Shown: positions 32,801-41,973 of the stretch, piece after piece
How the letters are laid out: every line of letters begins with the position of its first letter
Position numbering within the stretch: the stretch's first letter is position 1
From: JAICYJ01 sp035473255
GTDB taxonomy: Bacteria > Actinomycetota > Thermoleophilia > Gaiellales > JAICJC01
Direction of reading: 5' to 3'
Assembly (NCBI GenBank): GCA_035473255.1
Contig: DATIOK010000162.1
Coordinates: 1 to 45,734 of the forward strand
Length of the DNA stretch: 45,734 nucleotides
Translations under genes and position numbers: made by a program
Notes under the pieces: model-generated
Seen by the model: only the letters and a program-made list of their open reading frames with translations
Databases searched by the model: none
What the model was told of the DNA's origin: nothing

Positions 32801-33432
32801 CAGCCGCCGTCCTCGTCCTTGCGGGGCACGTGGTGCACCGGGAAGGCCGTCTCGGCACCCATTACGGCGGCCTGCAGCTCCAGCTCGGGCTGCGGCCGCG
32901 GGGCCGGGAACGCGTCAGGCTCGTCGACCCGCGGGCTGGGCCGCTTGGAGCCGAGCACGACGGCGCCCACCGCCGCCACCAGCAGCAGGATCGAGGTTGC
33001 CTCGAATCCCAGCAGGTAGCGCGAGAAGAAGCTGTCGGCGACGAGGCTTGGGTTGCCGAACTGATCGGTGACCGTGGCGCCGGAGCCGAACGCCTGGCTT
33101 GCGACCGCCACCACGATCTCGATCACGACGGCCGCCCCTGCCACGACCGCCGCTCCCAGCTGCCACAGCGGGATGTCGCGCGTGGGCTCGTCGGCGCGGT
33201 TGCCGAGGTAGGCGATCACAAACAGGAACATGATCATGACCGCCCCGGCGTAGACGATCACCTGCGCGGCGGCCAGGAAGTCGGCCTGCAGCAGCAGGTA
33301 CATGGTGGCCAGCGAGACCAGGTGCATGATCAGCGACAGGGCCGAGTAGAACGGGTTCACCGACAGCACCACGCCCAGCGCCGAGGCGATCGCCAGGGCC
33401 GACGCGACCACGAACACGATGTCGTAGGTCAC
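32800..33432 (-). CDS. nuoJ: NADH-quinone oxidoreductase subunit J, with hydrophilic tail
   Basis: 210 residues. Five hydrophobic helices; NPFYSALSLIMHLVSLATMYLLL and AAQVIVYAGAVMIMFLFVIAYL (the pi-bulge helix) are the NuoJ signatures. The last 45 residues (PSPRVDEPDAFPAPRPQPEL onward) are charged and Pro-rich. GTG 33432 overlaps the nuoI stop (GTGA). Confidence 0.93.
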   Translation of the reverse strand: MTYDIVFVVASALAIASALGVVLSVNPFYSALSLIMHLVSLATMYLLLQADFLAAAQVIVYAGAVMIMFLFVIAYLGNRADEPTRDIPLWQLGAAVVAGAAVVIEIVVAVASQAFGSGATVTDQFGNPSLVADSFFSRYLLGFEATSILLLVAAVGAVVLGSKRPSPRVDEPDAFPAPRPQPELELQAAVMGAETAFPVHHVPRKDEDGG

Positions 33433-33923
33433 GCCGCGCCGTCCTCCTGGGCCGGGATGTCGTAGGGGTCGACCGGTGCCACCGGTGTGCGCCGGGCCTC
33501 GGGGCCGGGCTCCAGCAGCATCTGCTTGGTGTAGACCAACGCGTCGCGCGACATCTCGGCCAGCTCGTAGTCGTGGCCGAGCGTGATCGCATCGAACGGG
33601 CAGGCCAGCTCGCAGTAGCCGCAGAAGATGCAGCGGCTCATGTTGATCTCGTAGATGCGCGCGTACCGCTCGCCGGGCGAGTAGCGCTCCTCGGGCGTAT
33701 TCTCGGCGGCCACCACGCGGATGCAGTCGGCCGGGCATGCCGCGGCGCAGAGCGAGCATCCCACGCACTTCTCGAGGCCGTTCTCGTGCCGGTGCAGGCG
33801 GTGCCGTCCGCGGAAGCGCGGGTACACCGGGCGCTTGTAGTCGGGGAACTGCTGCGTCACCGGCTTTCGGAACAGATGCCGGAAGGTGACGCTGAATCCC
33901 TTGAGGTTGTCGGTTACGGGCAT
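33429..33923 (-). CDS. nuoI: NADH-quinone oxidoreductase subunit I (2 x 4Fe-4S)
   Basis: 164 residues. Two ferredoxin motifs, CVGCSLCAAACPADCIRV and CIFCGYCELACPFDAITLG, bind clusters N6a and N6b on the way from NuoG to NuoB; KCVGC is led by RHRLHRHENGLEKC as usual. C-terminal tail Pro/Ala-rich. ATG 33923 follows nuoH by ten bases. Confidence 0.96.
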   Translation of the reverse strand: MPVTDNLKGFSVTFRHLFRKPVTQQFPDYKRPVYPRFRGRHRLHRHENGLEKCVGCSLCAAACPADCIRVVAAENTPEERYSPGERYARIYEINMSRCIFCGYCELACPFDAITLGHDYELAEMSRDALVYTKQMLLEPGPEARRTPVAPVDPYDIPAQEDGAA

Positions 33924-33933
33924 CCTGAGACTC

Positions 33934-34929
33934 TCATGCTCGGTAGGCCACGATCGCGGAGGTGACCAGCAGATTGACGGTTGCCAGCGGTAGCAACACC
34001 TTCCAGCCGATCGTCATCAGCCGGTCGTAGCGCACGCGGGGAAGCGTCGAGCGCACCCAGATCGACAGGAACAGGAAGATGAACATCTTGATCAGCATCC
34101 ACAGCGGGCCCGGCAGCACCGGACCGTCGTAGCCGCCCAGGAACAGGATCGATGCCAGGGCAGAGAACGCGATCAGGGCGATGTACTCGGCGTTCTGGAA
34201 CATCGCCCAGCGCATGCCGCCATATTCGGTGTGGTAGCCGGCCACCAGCTCGCCCTCGGCCTCCGGCAGGTCGAACGGGATGCGGCTGACCTCGGCTGTC
34301 GACGCCAGCAGGTAGATCACGAAGCCGACGAACTGCGGCACGATGTACCAGACCCCGTCGCGCTGCTGGGCGTCGACGATGCCGGTCAGAGACAGCGTCT
34401 GCGACATCATCACGACGCCGATCACGGCCAGCGCCAGGCTCACCTCGTAGCTGACCAGCTGGGAGACGGCGCGCATCGAGCCGTACAGCGAGTACTTGGA
34501 GCTGGACGACCAGCCGCCCACCAGGAACCCGTAGAAGCTGAACGAGCCGAGCGCGAACACCAGCAGCAGGGCGACGTTGGGATCGGCGATCCACAGGTAG
34601 ATCTGGTAGTCGGTGCCGGGGATCGTGGCCTGGCCGCCGAACGGCACCACCGAGAACACCATCAGCGCGCTGAACAGCGAGATCACCGGTGCCACCAGGT
34701 ACAGGAAGGCGCTCGAGCCGACCGGGATCAGGCTCTCCTTCTGGATCAGCTTGCCCAGGTCGGCGATCGGCTGCAGCAGGCCGAACGGCCCCACGCGGTT
34801 GGGGCCGAGTCGCACCTGGAAACGACCGATCAGCCGCCGCTCGAACCAGGTCATGAACGCGAACATCACCATCACCAGGTTGACCAGCACGAACGACTTG
34901 ATGGCCGTGACGATGAACCCGTCAGGCAT
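33934..34929 (-). CDS. nuoH: NADH-quinone oxidoreductase subunit H
   Basis: 331 residues, eight hydrophobic helices. FERRLIGRFQVRLGPNRVGPFGLLQPIADLGKLI is the quinone-site loop, and TAEVSRIPFDLPEAEGELVAGYHTEYGGMRWAMF is the E-channel motif, with both Glu residues present. Holds the quinone chamber with NuoB and NuoD. ATG 34929 overlaps the 3' end of nuoG by eight bases. Confidence 0.96.
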   Translation of the reverse strand: MPDGFIVTAIKSFVLVNLVMVMFAFMTWFERRLIGRFQVRLGPNRVGPFGLLQPIADLGKLIQKESLIPVGSSAFLYLVAPVISLFSALMVFSVVPFGGQATIPGTDYQIYLWIADPNVALLLVFALGSFSFYGFLVGGWSSSSKYSLYGSMRAVSQLVSYEVSLALAVIGVVMMSQTLSLTGIVDAQQRDGVWYIVPQFVGFVIYLLASTAEVSRIPFDLPEAEGELVAGYHTEYGGMRWAMFQNAEYIALIAFSALASILFLGGYDGPVLPGPLWMLIKMFIFLFLSIWVRSTLPRVRYDRLMTIGWKVLLPLATVNLLVTSAIVAYRA

Positions 34930-37213
34930 CTGCCGTCTCCTCGGGCGCGGCCCGCAGCTCGCCCGGCCCGACGTACGGCACCGCCGTCGCCAGCCGCACG
35001 ACGCCCCGTCGCAGCCGCCGCTGCACCAGCGCGGCCCCCGTCAGGGAGCTGCCGGCGAAGCTGACCTCGACGCGGTCGCCGGTGGCGACGCCGATCTGCT
35101 GGGCGTCGTCGTGTGAGATCTCGATGCCGCTGCGGCGCTGGAAGTGCAGGGCGGGGGCGCCCTCCACGGTCGGCCCGCTCATCAGCTGTCGGTAGCCGAC
35201 CACGATCGTGCCCTCCGGCTCGCCCTCGGCGACGTGCGGCGCGGCCGGCGCCTGGCCGGAGCCGGGGACCGGCTCGGGGCGCTCGCCGCGCTCGCCGATG
35301 CCGGCCCAGGTGAGGCCGGCGAAGGCTGGGCGCGAGGCCGCCATGTCGGCGAACACGGCGGGCGGCTGGTCGGGCAGGTCGAGGCCCAGCCGCCGGCCCA
35401 GCTCTGCCGCCAGCACGATCCCGTCGAGCACGCCCGGCGGAGGCGGCACGGCTGCCCGCAGCCGCTGCACGCGGCCCTCGATGTTGGTGAACGTGCCCTC
35501 CTTCTCGAGCGGCATCGGCGACGGCACGATCGTCGTCGCCCAGCCGCTGGAGCCGGTCTGGAACGGGCCCACCTGCAGCGCGAAGAAGGCGCGCTCCATC
35601 AAGCCCCGCCAGTTGCCGCCGTCGGGCCAGCCTGCCACCGGGTCGGCGCCGAGCAGCACCACGGCTTTCACGCGCCCCTGCTCGACGGCCTCCAGCGCCT
35701 CGGCCGGCGTGTGCGTACCAAGCCCCGCGGCCTGGCAGCCGAGCTCGTTCGCGGCCAGCGGAGTGGGCAGCACGCGGCAGCCGCTGGTGTGCGCGAGGTG
35801 GGCCAACACGGCCGCGACCGGCGGGCTCATGCGACCGTTCCAGACGATCACCGAGCGGTCGCCGAGGCCCTTCGGGGCCACCCCCTGTGACGCGGCTAGG
35901 AGCGCCGCGTGGGTGGTGCCCGGCGCGGCCGAGATGTGCTCGGCTGCACGCAGCGTGTCCAGGCGTGTGGCGCCGGCGCCGATCGTCACGACGCGCGCGC
36001 CGCGGTCGACGGCACGACGGATGCGCAGCTCAAGGATCGGCGCGCGGTGCACCAGGTCGGTGGCTCCGGCGACGACGATCAGGTCGGCGTCGTCCAGGTC
36101 GGCGATCGCGGCCGAGTGCGCGGCCAGCTCGCCCCAGCCGGCGCCGCCCTCCGGGCCGCACACGATCGGGCCGCCGCCGAGTGCCTGCTCCTGGATGCGC
36201 GCCCACAGGTGCGCCTCCTCGCTGGTCTGGTCGCCGGAGGCGATGATCGCGACCGAGCCGGGGCCGAACCGCTCGACCGCCGCCCGCAGCCGGTCGGCGA
36301 TGTGGTCGAGCGCCGTTCTGCCGTCCACCGGTTCCAGCCCGCGGCCGCCGCGGATCAGGGGAGTGGTGATGCGCTGCTCGGACTCCAGGCTGGGGAACGT
36401 GTAGCGGCCCCTGTCGCACAGCCAGCCGTCGTCGACCGCCGGATTGTTGCGCGACAGCACCCGCGCCACCCGGCCCTCGCGGATGGTCGCGTAGGTGTTG
36501 CAGCCGATCGGGCACTCTCCGCACACGGTCGGGATGTTCTGGATCTCCCAGGGCCGGCCGCGGAACCGGTAGGAGGTGGAGGTGAGCGCGCCCACCGGGC
36601 ACAGCTCGGTGACGTTGCCGGAGAACTCGCCGTCGTACGGCCGGCCCTCGAAGGTGGTGATGATCGAGTTGGCGCCGCGATGCTCCGTCACCAGCTGCAG
36701 GTCGCCGGACACGTTCTCGCTGAAGCGCGTGCAGCGGTAGCAGAGGATGCAGCGCTCGCGGTCGAGCTTGATCAGCGGCGAGATCGGCACCGGCTTGGTG
36801 TTGGTGCGCTTGGGCAGCGTCATGCGGGTGCTGCCAGGGCCGTAGCGGAAGGTCAGATCCTGCAGCGGGCACTCACCGCCCTTGTCGCAGACCGGGCAGT
36901 CGAGCGGGTGGTTGATCAGGAGGAACTCGAGCACGGCGTCCTGGCCCTCGCGGGCGCGGTCGGAGTGCGAGTGCACGACCATGCCGTCGGTGACCGGCGT
37001 GGTGCAGGCGGTCTGCAGCTTGGGGATGCCCTCGATCTCGACCAGGCACATGCGGCAGGCGCCGACAGCCGCGCCCAGGCGCGGCTCGTAGCAGAACACC
37101 GGCACCTCGATGCCGGCCTCCGCCGCCGCCTCGACCAGCGACATGCCCTTGGGCACGGTCACCTCGCGGTTGTTGATCGACAGCGTGACGGTGTCGGTCT
37201 CGACGGTCGCCAT
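34922..37213 (-). CDS. nuoG: NADH-quinone oxidoreductase subunit G
   Basis: 763 residues. Residues 1-80: plant-type ferredoxin (FCYEPRLGAAVGACRMCLVEI, cluster N1b). HPLDCPVCDKGGECPLQDL holds N5 (His plus three Cys) and CILCYRCTRF with a later Cys holds N4. CGECPIGC followed after 27 residues by another Cys is the N7 site, present in NuoG of some bacteria. The rest is a molybdopterin-oxidoreductase-like domain without evident cofactor function. ATG 37213 shares one base with the stop of the small ORF before it. Confidence 0.95.
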   Translation of the reverse strand: MATVETDTVTLSINNREVTVPKGMSLVEAAAEAGIEVPVFCYEPRLGAAVGACRMCLVEIEGIPKLQTACTTPVTDGMVVHSHSDRAREGQDAVLEFLLINHPLDCPVCDKGGECPLQDLTFRYGPGSTRMTLPKRTNTKPVPISPLIKLDRERCILCYRCTRFSENVSGDLQLVTEHRGANSIITTFEGRPYDGEFSGNVTELCPVGALTSTSYRFRGRPWEIQNIPTVCGECPIGCNTYATIREGRVARVLSRNNPAVDDGWLCDRGRYTFPSLESEQRITTPLIRGGRGLEPVDGRTALDHIADRLRAAVERFGPGSVAIIASGDQTSEEAHLWARIQEQALGGGPIVCGPEGGAGWGELAAHSAAIADLDDADLIVVAGATDLVHRAPILELRIRRAVDRGARVVTIGAGATRLDTLRAAEHISAAPGTTHAALLAASQGVAPKGLGDRSVIVWNGRMSPPVAAVLAHLAHTSGCRVLPTPLAANELGCQAAGLGTHTPAEALEAVEQGRVKAVVLLGADPVAGWPDGGNWRGLMERAFFALQVGPFQTGSSGWATTIVPSPMPLEKEGTFTNIEGRVQRLRAAVPPPPGVLDGIVLAAELGRRLGLDLPDQPPAVFADMAASRPAFAGLTWAGIGERGERPEPVPGSGQAPAAPHVAEGEPEGTIVVGYRQLMSGPTVEGAPALHFQRRSGIEISHDDAQQIGVATGDRVEVSFAGSSLTGAALVQRRLRRGVVRLATAVPYVGPGELRAAPEETADA

Positions 37214-37386
37214 CAGCCGGCCTCGTCCTCGTCGTCGTCCTCGCCCTCGTCCCACAGCGCCTCGGCCAGCTCGATCTCCTCGGGAGCCTCGGCCGCGGCG
37301 ATCACCTCGGGCACGACCAGCTCGGGATCCTCGCCGTTCTCAAGCCGCCGGCGGGCGCGCAGGAATGCTTCGCGGAACTCGCTCAC
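37213..37386 (-). CDS. 57-residue acidic ORF between nuoF and nuoG, unknown
   Basis: GTG 37386 overlaps the nuoF TGA (GTGA) and its own TGA (37215-37213) shares a base with the nuoG ATG, so it fills the operon exactly and is coupled on both sides. The protein begins SEFREAFLRARRRLENGEDP, has a hydrophobic-acidic middle (ELVVPEVIAAAEAPEEIEL) and ends in a run of Asp/Glu. No membrane segment, no Cys, so it is not an Fe-S subunit. The gap between nuoF and nuoG in this operon is otherwise empty. I recognise no family; a complex I accessory or assembly factor is inferred from position only. Confidence 0.72.
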   Translation of the reverse strand: MSEFREAFLRARRRLENGEDPELVVPEVIAAAEAPEEIELAEALWDEGEDDDEDEAG

Positions 37387-38690
37387 GACACGGCCACCGG
37401 CTCGTGGTAGAGGCCCGAGATCGGGCTGTGCTCCGTGAACGGGCAGCCGCCCTCGTCGATGTGGCGCTGGAACTCGTCGCGGAAGTGGGTGACGTAGCTC
37501 GCCACCGGCATCGCCATCGCGTCGCCCAGCGGGCACAGGCAGTTGCCGAGGATGCGGTCGCACACGTTCAGCAGCAGGTCGAGCTCGCCCTGGCGCGCCT
37601 CGCCCATCTCGATGCGGCGGATGATGTCCACGCCCCAGCGCGTGCCCTCGCGGCAGGGCGTGCACTTGCCGCAGCTCTCGTGCTTGTAGAACTCCGACAC
37701 GCGCAGCGCCAGCTGCACCATGCAGGTGCGGTCGTCGATCACGATGATCGCGCCGGATCCGGCCATGGAGCCGGCGGCCGCGATCGACTCGAAGTCGATG
37801 TGGGTGTCGATCTGGTCGGGCATCAGGATCGGGGCCGACGAGCCGCCCGGGATGATCGCCTTCATCGTGCGGCCGTCCGGCATGCCGCCGCCGTGGCCCT
37901 CGATCAGCTCCCGCAGCGTCCCGGTCAGCGGCATCTCGTAGTTGCCCGGCCGCTGGACGTTGCCCGACAGCGAGAACACGCGCGTGCCCTTCGACCGCTC
38001 GGTGCCGATCTCGGCGTAGGCCGCGCCGCCCATCTCCAGGATGTAGGGCACCGACGCCAGCGTCTCCACGTTGTTGACCAGCGTGGGGGCGGCGTAGAGG
38101 CCGGCCACGGCCGGGAACGGGGGCTTGCTGCGGGGCTGTCCCCGCTCTCCCTCGAGCGATGACAACAGCGCCGTCTCCTCGCCGCAGATGTAGGCGCCCG
38201 CGCCCCGGTGCAGGACGACGGTGGCGTCGTACCCCGAGCCCATCACGTCGGCGCCGACGAAGCCGCGCTCGCGCGCCTGCTGAAGCGCCGTCATCAGCAC
38301 CTCGAACTCGGCGCGGTACTCGCCGCGGATGTAGATGAACGCGGACGTGGCGCCGATCCCGAAGCTCATCGTGATCACGCCCTCGATCAGCGCGTGCGGG
38401 TTTCGCAGCATGATCTCGCGGTCCTTGAACGTGCCCGGCTCCGACTCGTCGGCGTTCACGCACAGGTAGGCGGGCTTGCGGTCCTTGGGCAGGAACGAGG
38501 CCTTGCGACCGGTCGGGAACCCGGCCCCGCCGCGGCCGCGCAGGCCGGAGCTGTCGACCGCAGCGACCACGTCCTCGGGCGCGCCGGCCAGGGCCTTCGT
38601 GAGCTGCCGGTAGCCGCCGGCCCGCTCGTAGGCGCCGATGTCGCGCCGGTCGCCGTCGAAGTCAAGCAGGATGCGCAGGTCGGTGGTCAT
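37383..38690 (-). CDS. nuoF: NADH-quinone oxidoreductase subunit F (NADH-binding, FMN)
   Basis: 435 residues. GLRGRGGAGFPTGRK and ADESEPGTFKDREIM bind FMN/NADH, GAGAYICGEETALLSSLEG is the nucleotide site, and SCGKCTPCREGT plus a later Cys (GNCLCPLG) hold cluster N3. Accepts hydride from NADH at the tip of the peripheral arm. ATG 38690 overlaps nuoE (ATGA). Confidence 0.97.
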   Translation of the reverse strand: MTTDLRILLDFDGDRRDIGAYERAGGYRQLTKALAGAPEDVVAAVDSSGLRGRGGAGFPTGRKASFLPKDRKPAYLCVNADESEPGTFKDREIMLRNPHALIEGVITMSFGIGATSAFIYIRGEYRAEFEVLMTALQQARERGFVGADVMGSGYDATVVLHRGAGAYICGEETALLSSLEGERGQPRSKPPFPAVAGLYAAPTLVNNVETLASVPYILEMGGAAYAEIGTERSKGTRVFSLSGNVQRPGNYEMPLTGTLRELIEGHGGGMPDGRTMKAIIPGGSSAPILMPDQIDTHIDFESIAAAGSMAGSGAIIVIDDRTCMVQLALRVSEFYKHESCGKCTPCREGTRWGVDIIRRIEMGEARQGELDLLLNVCDRILGNCLCPLGDAMAMPVASYVTHFRDEFQRHIDEGGCPFTEHSPISGLYHEPVAVS

Positions 38691-39250
38691 GCGTCCGGCT
38701 CCGCGTCGGCGCGCAGCTGGGCGATCAGCTCCGGCACCTGCTCGGCCGGGAGCGGCTCGTGGTAGCGCTCGTTCACCGACACCACCGGCCCCCAGCCGCA
38801 GCCGCCGTAGCACTCCACCGTCTTCAGCGTGAACAGGCCGTCCTCGCTGGTCTGGCCGGGGTGGATGCCGAGCTCGCGCTCGAAGGCCCGCATCGTGCCG
38901 GCGGCGCCGACCAGCGCGCAGGAGACGTTCGTGCAGACGCAGATCTCGTAGCGCCCGGTCGGCGTCAGCCGGAACATGTCGTAGAACGAGGCCACGCTCT
39001 TGCAGAAGGCGGGCGTGAAGCCGGTCGCGTCGGCCACCTCGTCGAACGCCTGCTCGGACAGCCAGCCGTACTCGTCCTGCGCCAGGCGCAGGGCCGGGAC
39101 CACCGCCGACTTGCGCTCCGGGTAGAGCGCGATCACGTCCTGGATGCGGTCGTAGAGCGGCCGCGCGTCGTCGCTTGGAGGCAGCGGCGCGGGCCACGTG
39201 GGGCGCGTCTCACGTGCGCCGGCGAGGGTCTGGGCGTCCGGCGGTTCCAA
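38687..39250 (-). CDS. nuoE: NADH-quinone oxidoreductase subunit E
   Basis: 187 residues, thioredoxin-fold 2Fe-2S subunit. CTNVSC and, 38 residues later, ECYGGCGWGP give the four ligands of N1a. The N-terminus has an extra Pro-rich segment. The start is TTG 39250, directly after the nuoD TAG; no better start is near. Confidence 0.93.
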   Translation of the reverse strand: MEPPDAQTLAGARETRPTWPAPLPPSDDARPLYDRIQDVIALYPERKSAVVPALRLAQDEYGWLSEQAFDEVADATGFTPAFCKSVASFYDMFRLTPTGRYEICVCTNVSCALVGAAGTMRAFERELGIHPGQTSEDGLFTLKTVECYGGCGWGPVVSVNERYHEPLPAEQVPELIAQLRADAEPDA

Positions 39251-40513
39251 CTACCGGTCAGCCTCCCCCATCACGCCGTCCAGCGATCCCACGACCACGA
39301 TCAGGTCGGCGATGTAGCGGTTGACGGCCATCATCGCCGTCGACTGCAGACTGACGAAGCTGGGCGCGCGGAAGTGGATCCGCCACGGCTTGGGGCCGCC
39401 GTCTGAGACCAGGAAGCAGCCGAACTCGCCACGCGGCGACTCCACCGTGTAGTAGATCTGGTTCGCCTTCACCCGGAAGCCCTCGGTCACCAGCTTGAAG
39501 TGGTGGATCAGTGACTCCATCGAGGTCTGCAGCTCGTGGCGGGGCGGCAGCACGTGCTTGCGATCGTCGGCCATGACAGGTCCTGGTGGCATCCCTTCCA
39601 GGCACTGATCGATGATCTTGACCGACTCGTACATCTCCTTGGTGCGGCACATGAGACGGTCGAAGGCGTCGCCGCGCTCGCCCGTGACGACGTCGAAGTC
39701 CATCTTGTCGTACACCAGGTACGGCTCGGCCCGCCGCAGGTCGAACGGCACCCCGCTGGCGCGCAGGTTCGGGCCCGACAGGCCCATCGCGATCGCCGTG
39801 TCGGCCTCGATCGTGCCGATGCCGCGGTAGCGGTCGCGCCAGACCGCGTTGCCGGCCACCAGGTCGAGGTACTCGTCGATCCGCAGCGGCACGTCGTGGC
39901 AGAAGCGCTTGGCCTCGGCGTAGAAGCCCTTCGGCAGGTCCTCGGCCACGCCGCCGAACTGCGGATAGCGGTCGTGCATGCGCACCCCGGTCACCATCTC
40001 GAACAGGTCGAGCACGCGGTCGCGCTCGCGCAGGCAGTAGAAGAACAGCGAGATCGCGCCCAGCTCGACGCCGCTGGTGCCGAGGAAGATGAGGTGGCTG
40101 TGGATCCGGTTCAGCTCGGCGAACAGGGTGCGGATCCACTGCGCCCGCTCCGGCACCTCGATCTCGATCAGCCGCTCGACCGCCCCCACATAGGCCAGCT
40201 CGTTCGCGAAGAAGGCCAGGTAGTCCATCCGCGGCGCGTAGGGGATGCCCTTCCAGTAGGTCTTCTGCTCGAAGTTCTTCTCGAAGCCGGTGTGGACGTA
40301 TCCGATGTCGGCGTCCAGTCCCACCACCACCTCACCGTCCAGCGTCACGATCAGGCGCAGCACGCCGTGGGTGGACGGGTGGTTGGGGCCGAAGTTGACG
40401 GTGATCAGATCCTCGCCCTCGGGCGGGTCGATCTTGCTGGGCGTGGGGCTGGGCACCTGCGCCGGCTGCCACAAGGGCACCACGGGGGCGGATGCGTGCT
40501 CGGTCGCCGACAT
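39251..40513 (-). CDS. nuoD: NADH-quinone oxidoreductase subunit D
   Basis: 420 residues, not fused to NuoC. NFGPNHPSTHGVLRLIV holds the quinone-site His, and RIHSHLIFLGTSGVELGA and SPRGEFGCFLVSDG are conserved in the 49-kDa subunit. Begins with ATG 40513 sharing one base with the nuoC stop. Confidence 0.96.
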   Translation of the reverse strand: MSATEHASAPVVPLWQPAQVPSPTPSKIDPPEGEDLITVNFGPNHPSTHGVLRLIVTLDGEVVVGLDADIGYVHTGFEKNFEQKTYWKGIPYAPRMDYLAFFANELAYVGAVERLIEIEVPERAQWIRTLFAELNRIHSHLIFLGTSGVELGAISLFFYCLRERDRVLDLFEMVTGVRMHDRYPQFGGVAEDLPKGFYAEAKRFCHDVPLRIDEYLDLVAGNAVWRDRYRGIGTIEADTAIAMGLSGPNLRASGVPFDLRRAEPYLVYDKMDFDVVTGERGDAFDRLMCRTKEMYESVKIIDQCLEGMPPGPVMADDRKHVLPPRHELQTSMESLIHHFKLVTEGFRVKANQIYYTVESPRGEFGCFLVSDGGPKPWRIHFRAPSFVSLQSTAMMAVNRYIADLIVVVGSLDGVMGEADR

Positions 40514-41082
40514 CAGACCGCGTCCGTGAACTGGACCGGCTCGCCGCCGATCGGGTAGTCCTTGCGCAGCGGATGGCCGTCCCAGTCGGACGGCATGATC
40601 AACCGCCGCAGGTTGGGATGGCCGTCGAACCGGATGCCCATCAGGTCGTACTGCTCGCGCTCGTGCCAGTCGGCCGTGGGCCACACCGAAACGACGCTCG
40701 GCACCCGGCCCTCCTCCGTCAGCACCTGCAGGCGCACCCGCTCGGTGGGGCCTTCGCCGATGTGCGCCAGGTGATAGACGACCGCGAAGCGGGCGGCCGG
40801 CGGCGTCACCGTCTCGGGTGTGCCCCAGCTGCCCGTGCGGTTGATGTCGCGGCCACGTTCGCTGCCGAAGTAGCCCGCCACCTCTTCGCCGTAGCCCAGG
40901 TAGTCAACGCTGGAGACGGCGGACAGGAAGTTCTTGCCCTGCTGGTCGCGCAGGTAGGTGCAGACGGCGATCAGGTGCTCGCCCGCGATCGTCAGCGAGG
41001 GCATGTCGAGGTCGTCGGCATGCGCCTGCACCGACCCGGGCACCGCCTGCTCGACCACTGCTGCGAGCTTTTCGGCGGTCAC
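40513..41082 (-). CDS. nuoC: NADH-quinone oxidoreductase subunit C
   Basis: 189 residues. NFLSAVSSVDYLGYGEE and VWPTADWHEREQYDLMGIRFDGHPNLRRLIMPSDWDGHPLRKDYPI are the 30-kDa subunit signature (WxEREVYDxxGI..GHPxLRRIL). GTG 41082 overlaps the nuoB TGA (GTGA). Confidence 0.95.
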   Translation of the reverse strand: MTAEKLAAVVEQAVPGSVQAHADDLDMPSLTIAGEHLIAVCTYLRDQQGKNFLSAVSSVDYLGYGEEVAGYFGSERGRDINRTGSWGTPETVTPPAARFAVVYHLAHIGEGPTERVRLQVLTEEGRVPSVVSVWPTADWHEREQYDLMGIRFDGHPNLRRLIMPSDWDGHPLRKDYPIGGEPVQFTDAV

Positions 41083-41606
41083 GCCTTCGACTTCTCCAGG
41101 TCGTAGGCGGGCGCGATGCCGGAGCGGATCTTCTTCTGGATCAGCAGCAGGCCGTCCACGACCGCCTCCGGCCGTGGCGGGCAGCCCGGCACGTGCACGT
41201 CCACCGGCACCACCTTGTCGACGCCCTGCAGGATCGCGTAGTTGGCGAACATGCCGCCCGAGCTGGAGCAGGCGCCCATCGCCATCACCCACTTGGGCAG
41301 GAGCATCTGGTCGTAGACCTGGCGCAGCGGCGCCACCATCTTGTGGGACACCCGGCCGGACACGATCATCAGGTCGGCCTGGCGCGGCGAGGACCGAAAC
41401 ACCTCGGATCCGAAGCGGGCGATGTCGTAGCGGGGCGAGGGCAGCGACATCATCTCGATCGCGCAGCAGGCCAGGCCAAAGCCCGCCGGCCAGATCGAGT
41501 TGGACGAGGTCCAGGCCATCGCCTTCTCGAGCGTCGTCAGCATCACGTACTGCTCCAGGTCGCCTGCGCGCACCGCCTTGGAGATGCTGACCGGCGTCAC
41601 CGCCAT
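41079..41606 (-). CDS. nuoB: NADH-quinone oxidoreductase subunit B (N2 cluster)
   Basis: 175 residues. FGLACCAIEMMSLPSPRYDIARFG (tandem Cys), MGACSSSGGMF and VPGCPPRPEA provide the four Cys ligands of terminal cluster N2. ATG 41606 overlaps nuoA by ten bases and is preferred by its upstream GGAGGAAGG; GTG 41600 would give a GTGA overlap instead. Confidence 0.96.
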   Translation of the reverse strand: MAVTPVSISKAVRAGDLEQYVMLTTLEKAMAWTSSNSIWPAGFGLACCAIEMMSLPSPRYDIARFGSEVFRSSPRQADLMIVSGRVSHKMVAPLRQVYDQMLLPKWVMAMGACSSSGGMFANYAILQGVDKVVPVDVHVPGCPPRPEAVVDGLLLIQKKIRSGIAPAYDLEKSKA

Positions 41607-41959
41607 TCGAGGGCGCCCTTCCTCCACACGTACACGTACGCCACCGCCAGCAGCACGATGAAGACGGCCATCTCGGCGAACCCGAACATGCCCAGGGCGT
41701 GCATGCGCAGGGCCAGCGGGTAGAGGAACACGATCTCGATATCGAACACGATGAACAGCATCGCGGTCAGGTAGTAGGAGATCGTGAAGCGGTGGGCGTG
41801 GAACTCGTTCGCCGAGACGCCCGACTCGAACGGAATCCGCTTGTCGCCGGCCCGTCGTTTCGAGCGCGTATCGAGGGCAAATGTCGCGAACAGGAGCGAC
41901 AGCGGAATCGCCATTGCGATCACTGCGAACACCAGCACGGCTGCCCAGTCGCCCAACAC
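41597..41959 (-). CDS. nuoA: NADH-quinone oxidoreductase subunit A
   Basis: 120 residues, three helices. FESGVSANEFHAHRFTISYYLTAMLFIVFDIEIVFLYPLAL is the NuoA signature, including the acidic residues near the quinone site; the usual Cys of that loop is absent (GVSAN). GTG 41959 lies eight bases after TATAGT, so it is a leaderless first gene of the 14-subunit operon. Confidence 0.95.
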   Translation of the reverse strand: MLGDWAAVLVFAVIAMAIPLSLLFATFALDTRSKRRAGDKRIPFESGVSANEFHAHRFTISYYLTAMLFIVFDIEIVFLYPLALRMHALGMFGFAEMAVFIVLLAVAYVYVWRKGALEWR

Positions 41960-41967
41960 GCGAGGCG

Positions 41968-41973
41968 ACTATA
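41968..41973 (-). promoter_or_regulatory. -10 box of the nuo operon
   Basis: TATAGT (41973-41968) ends eight bases before the nuoA GTG. CGTCAC, 18 bases upstream, is a weak -35 candidate. It shares the 197-base divergent region with the IscA-like gene. Confidence 0.6.
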
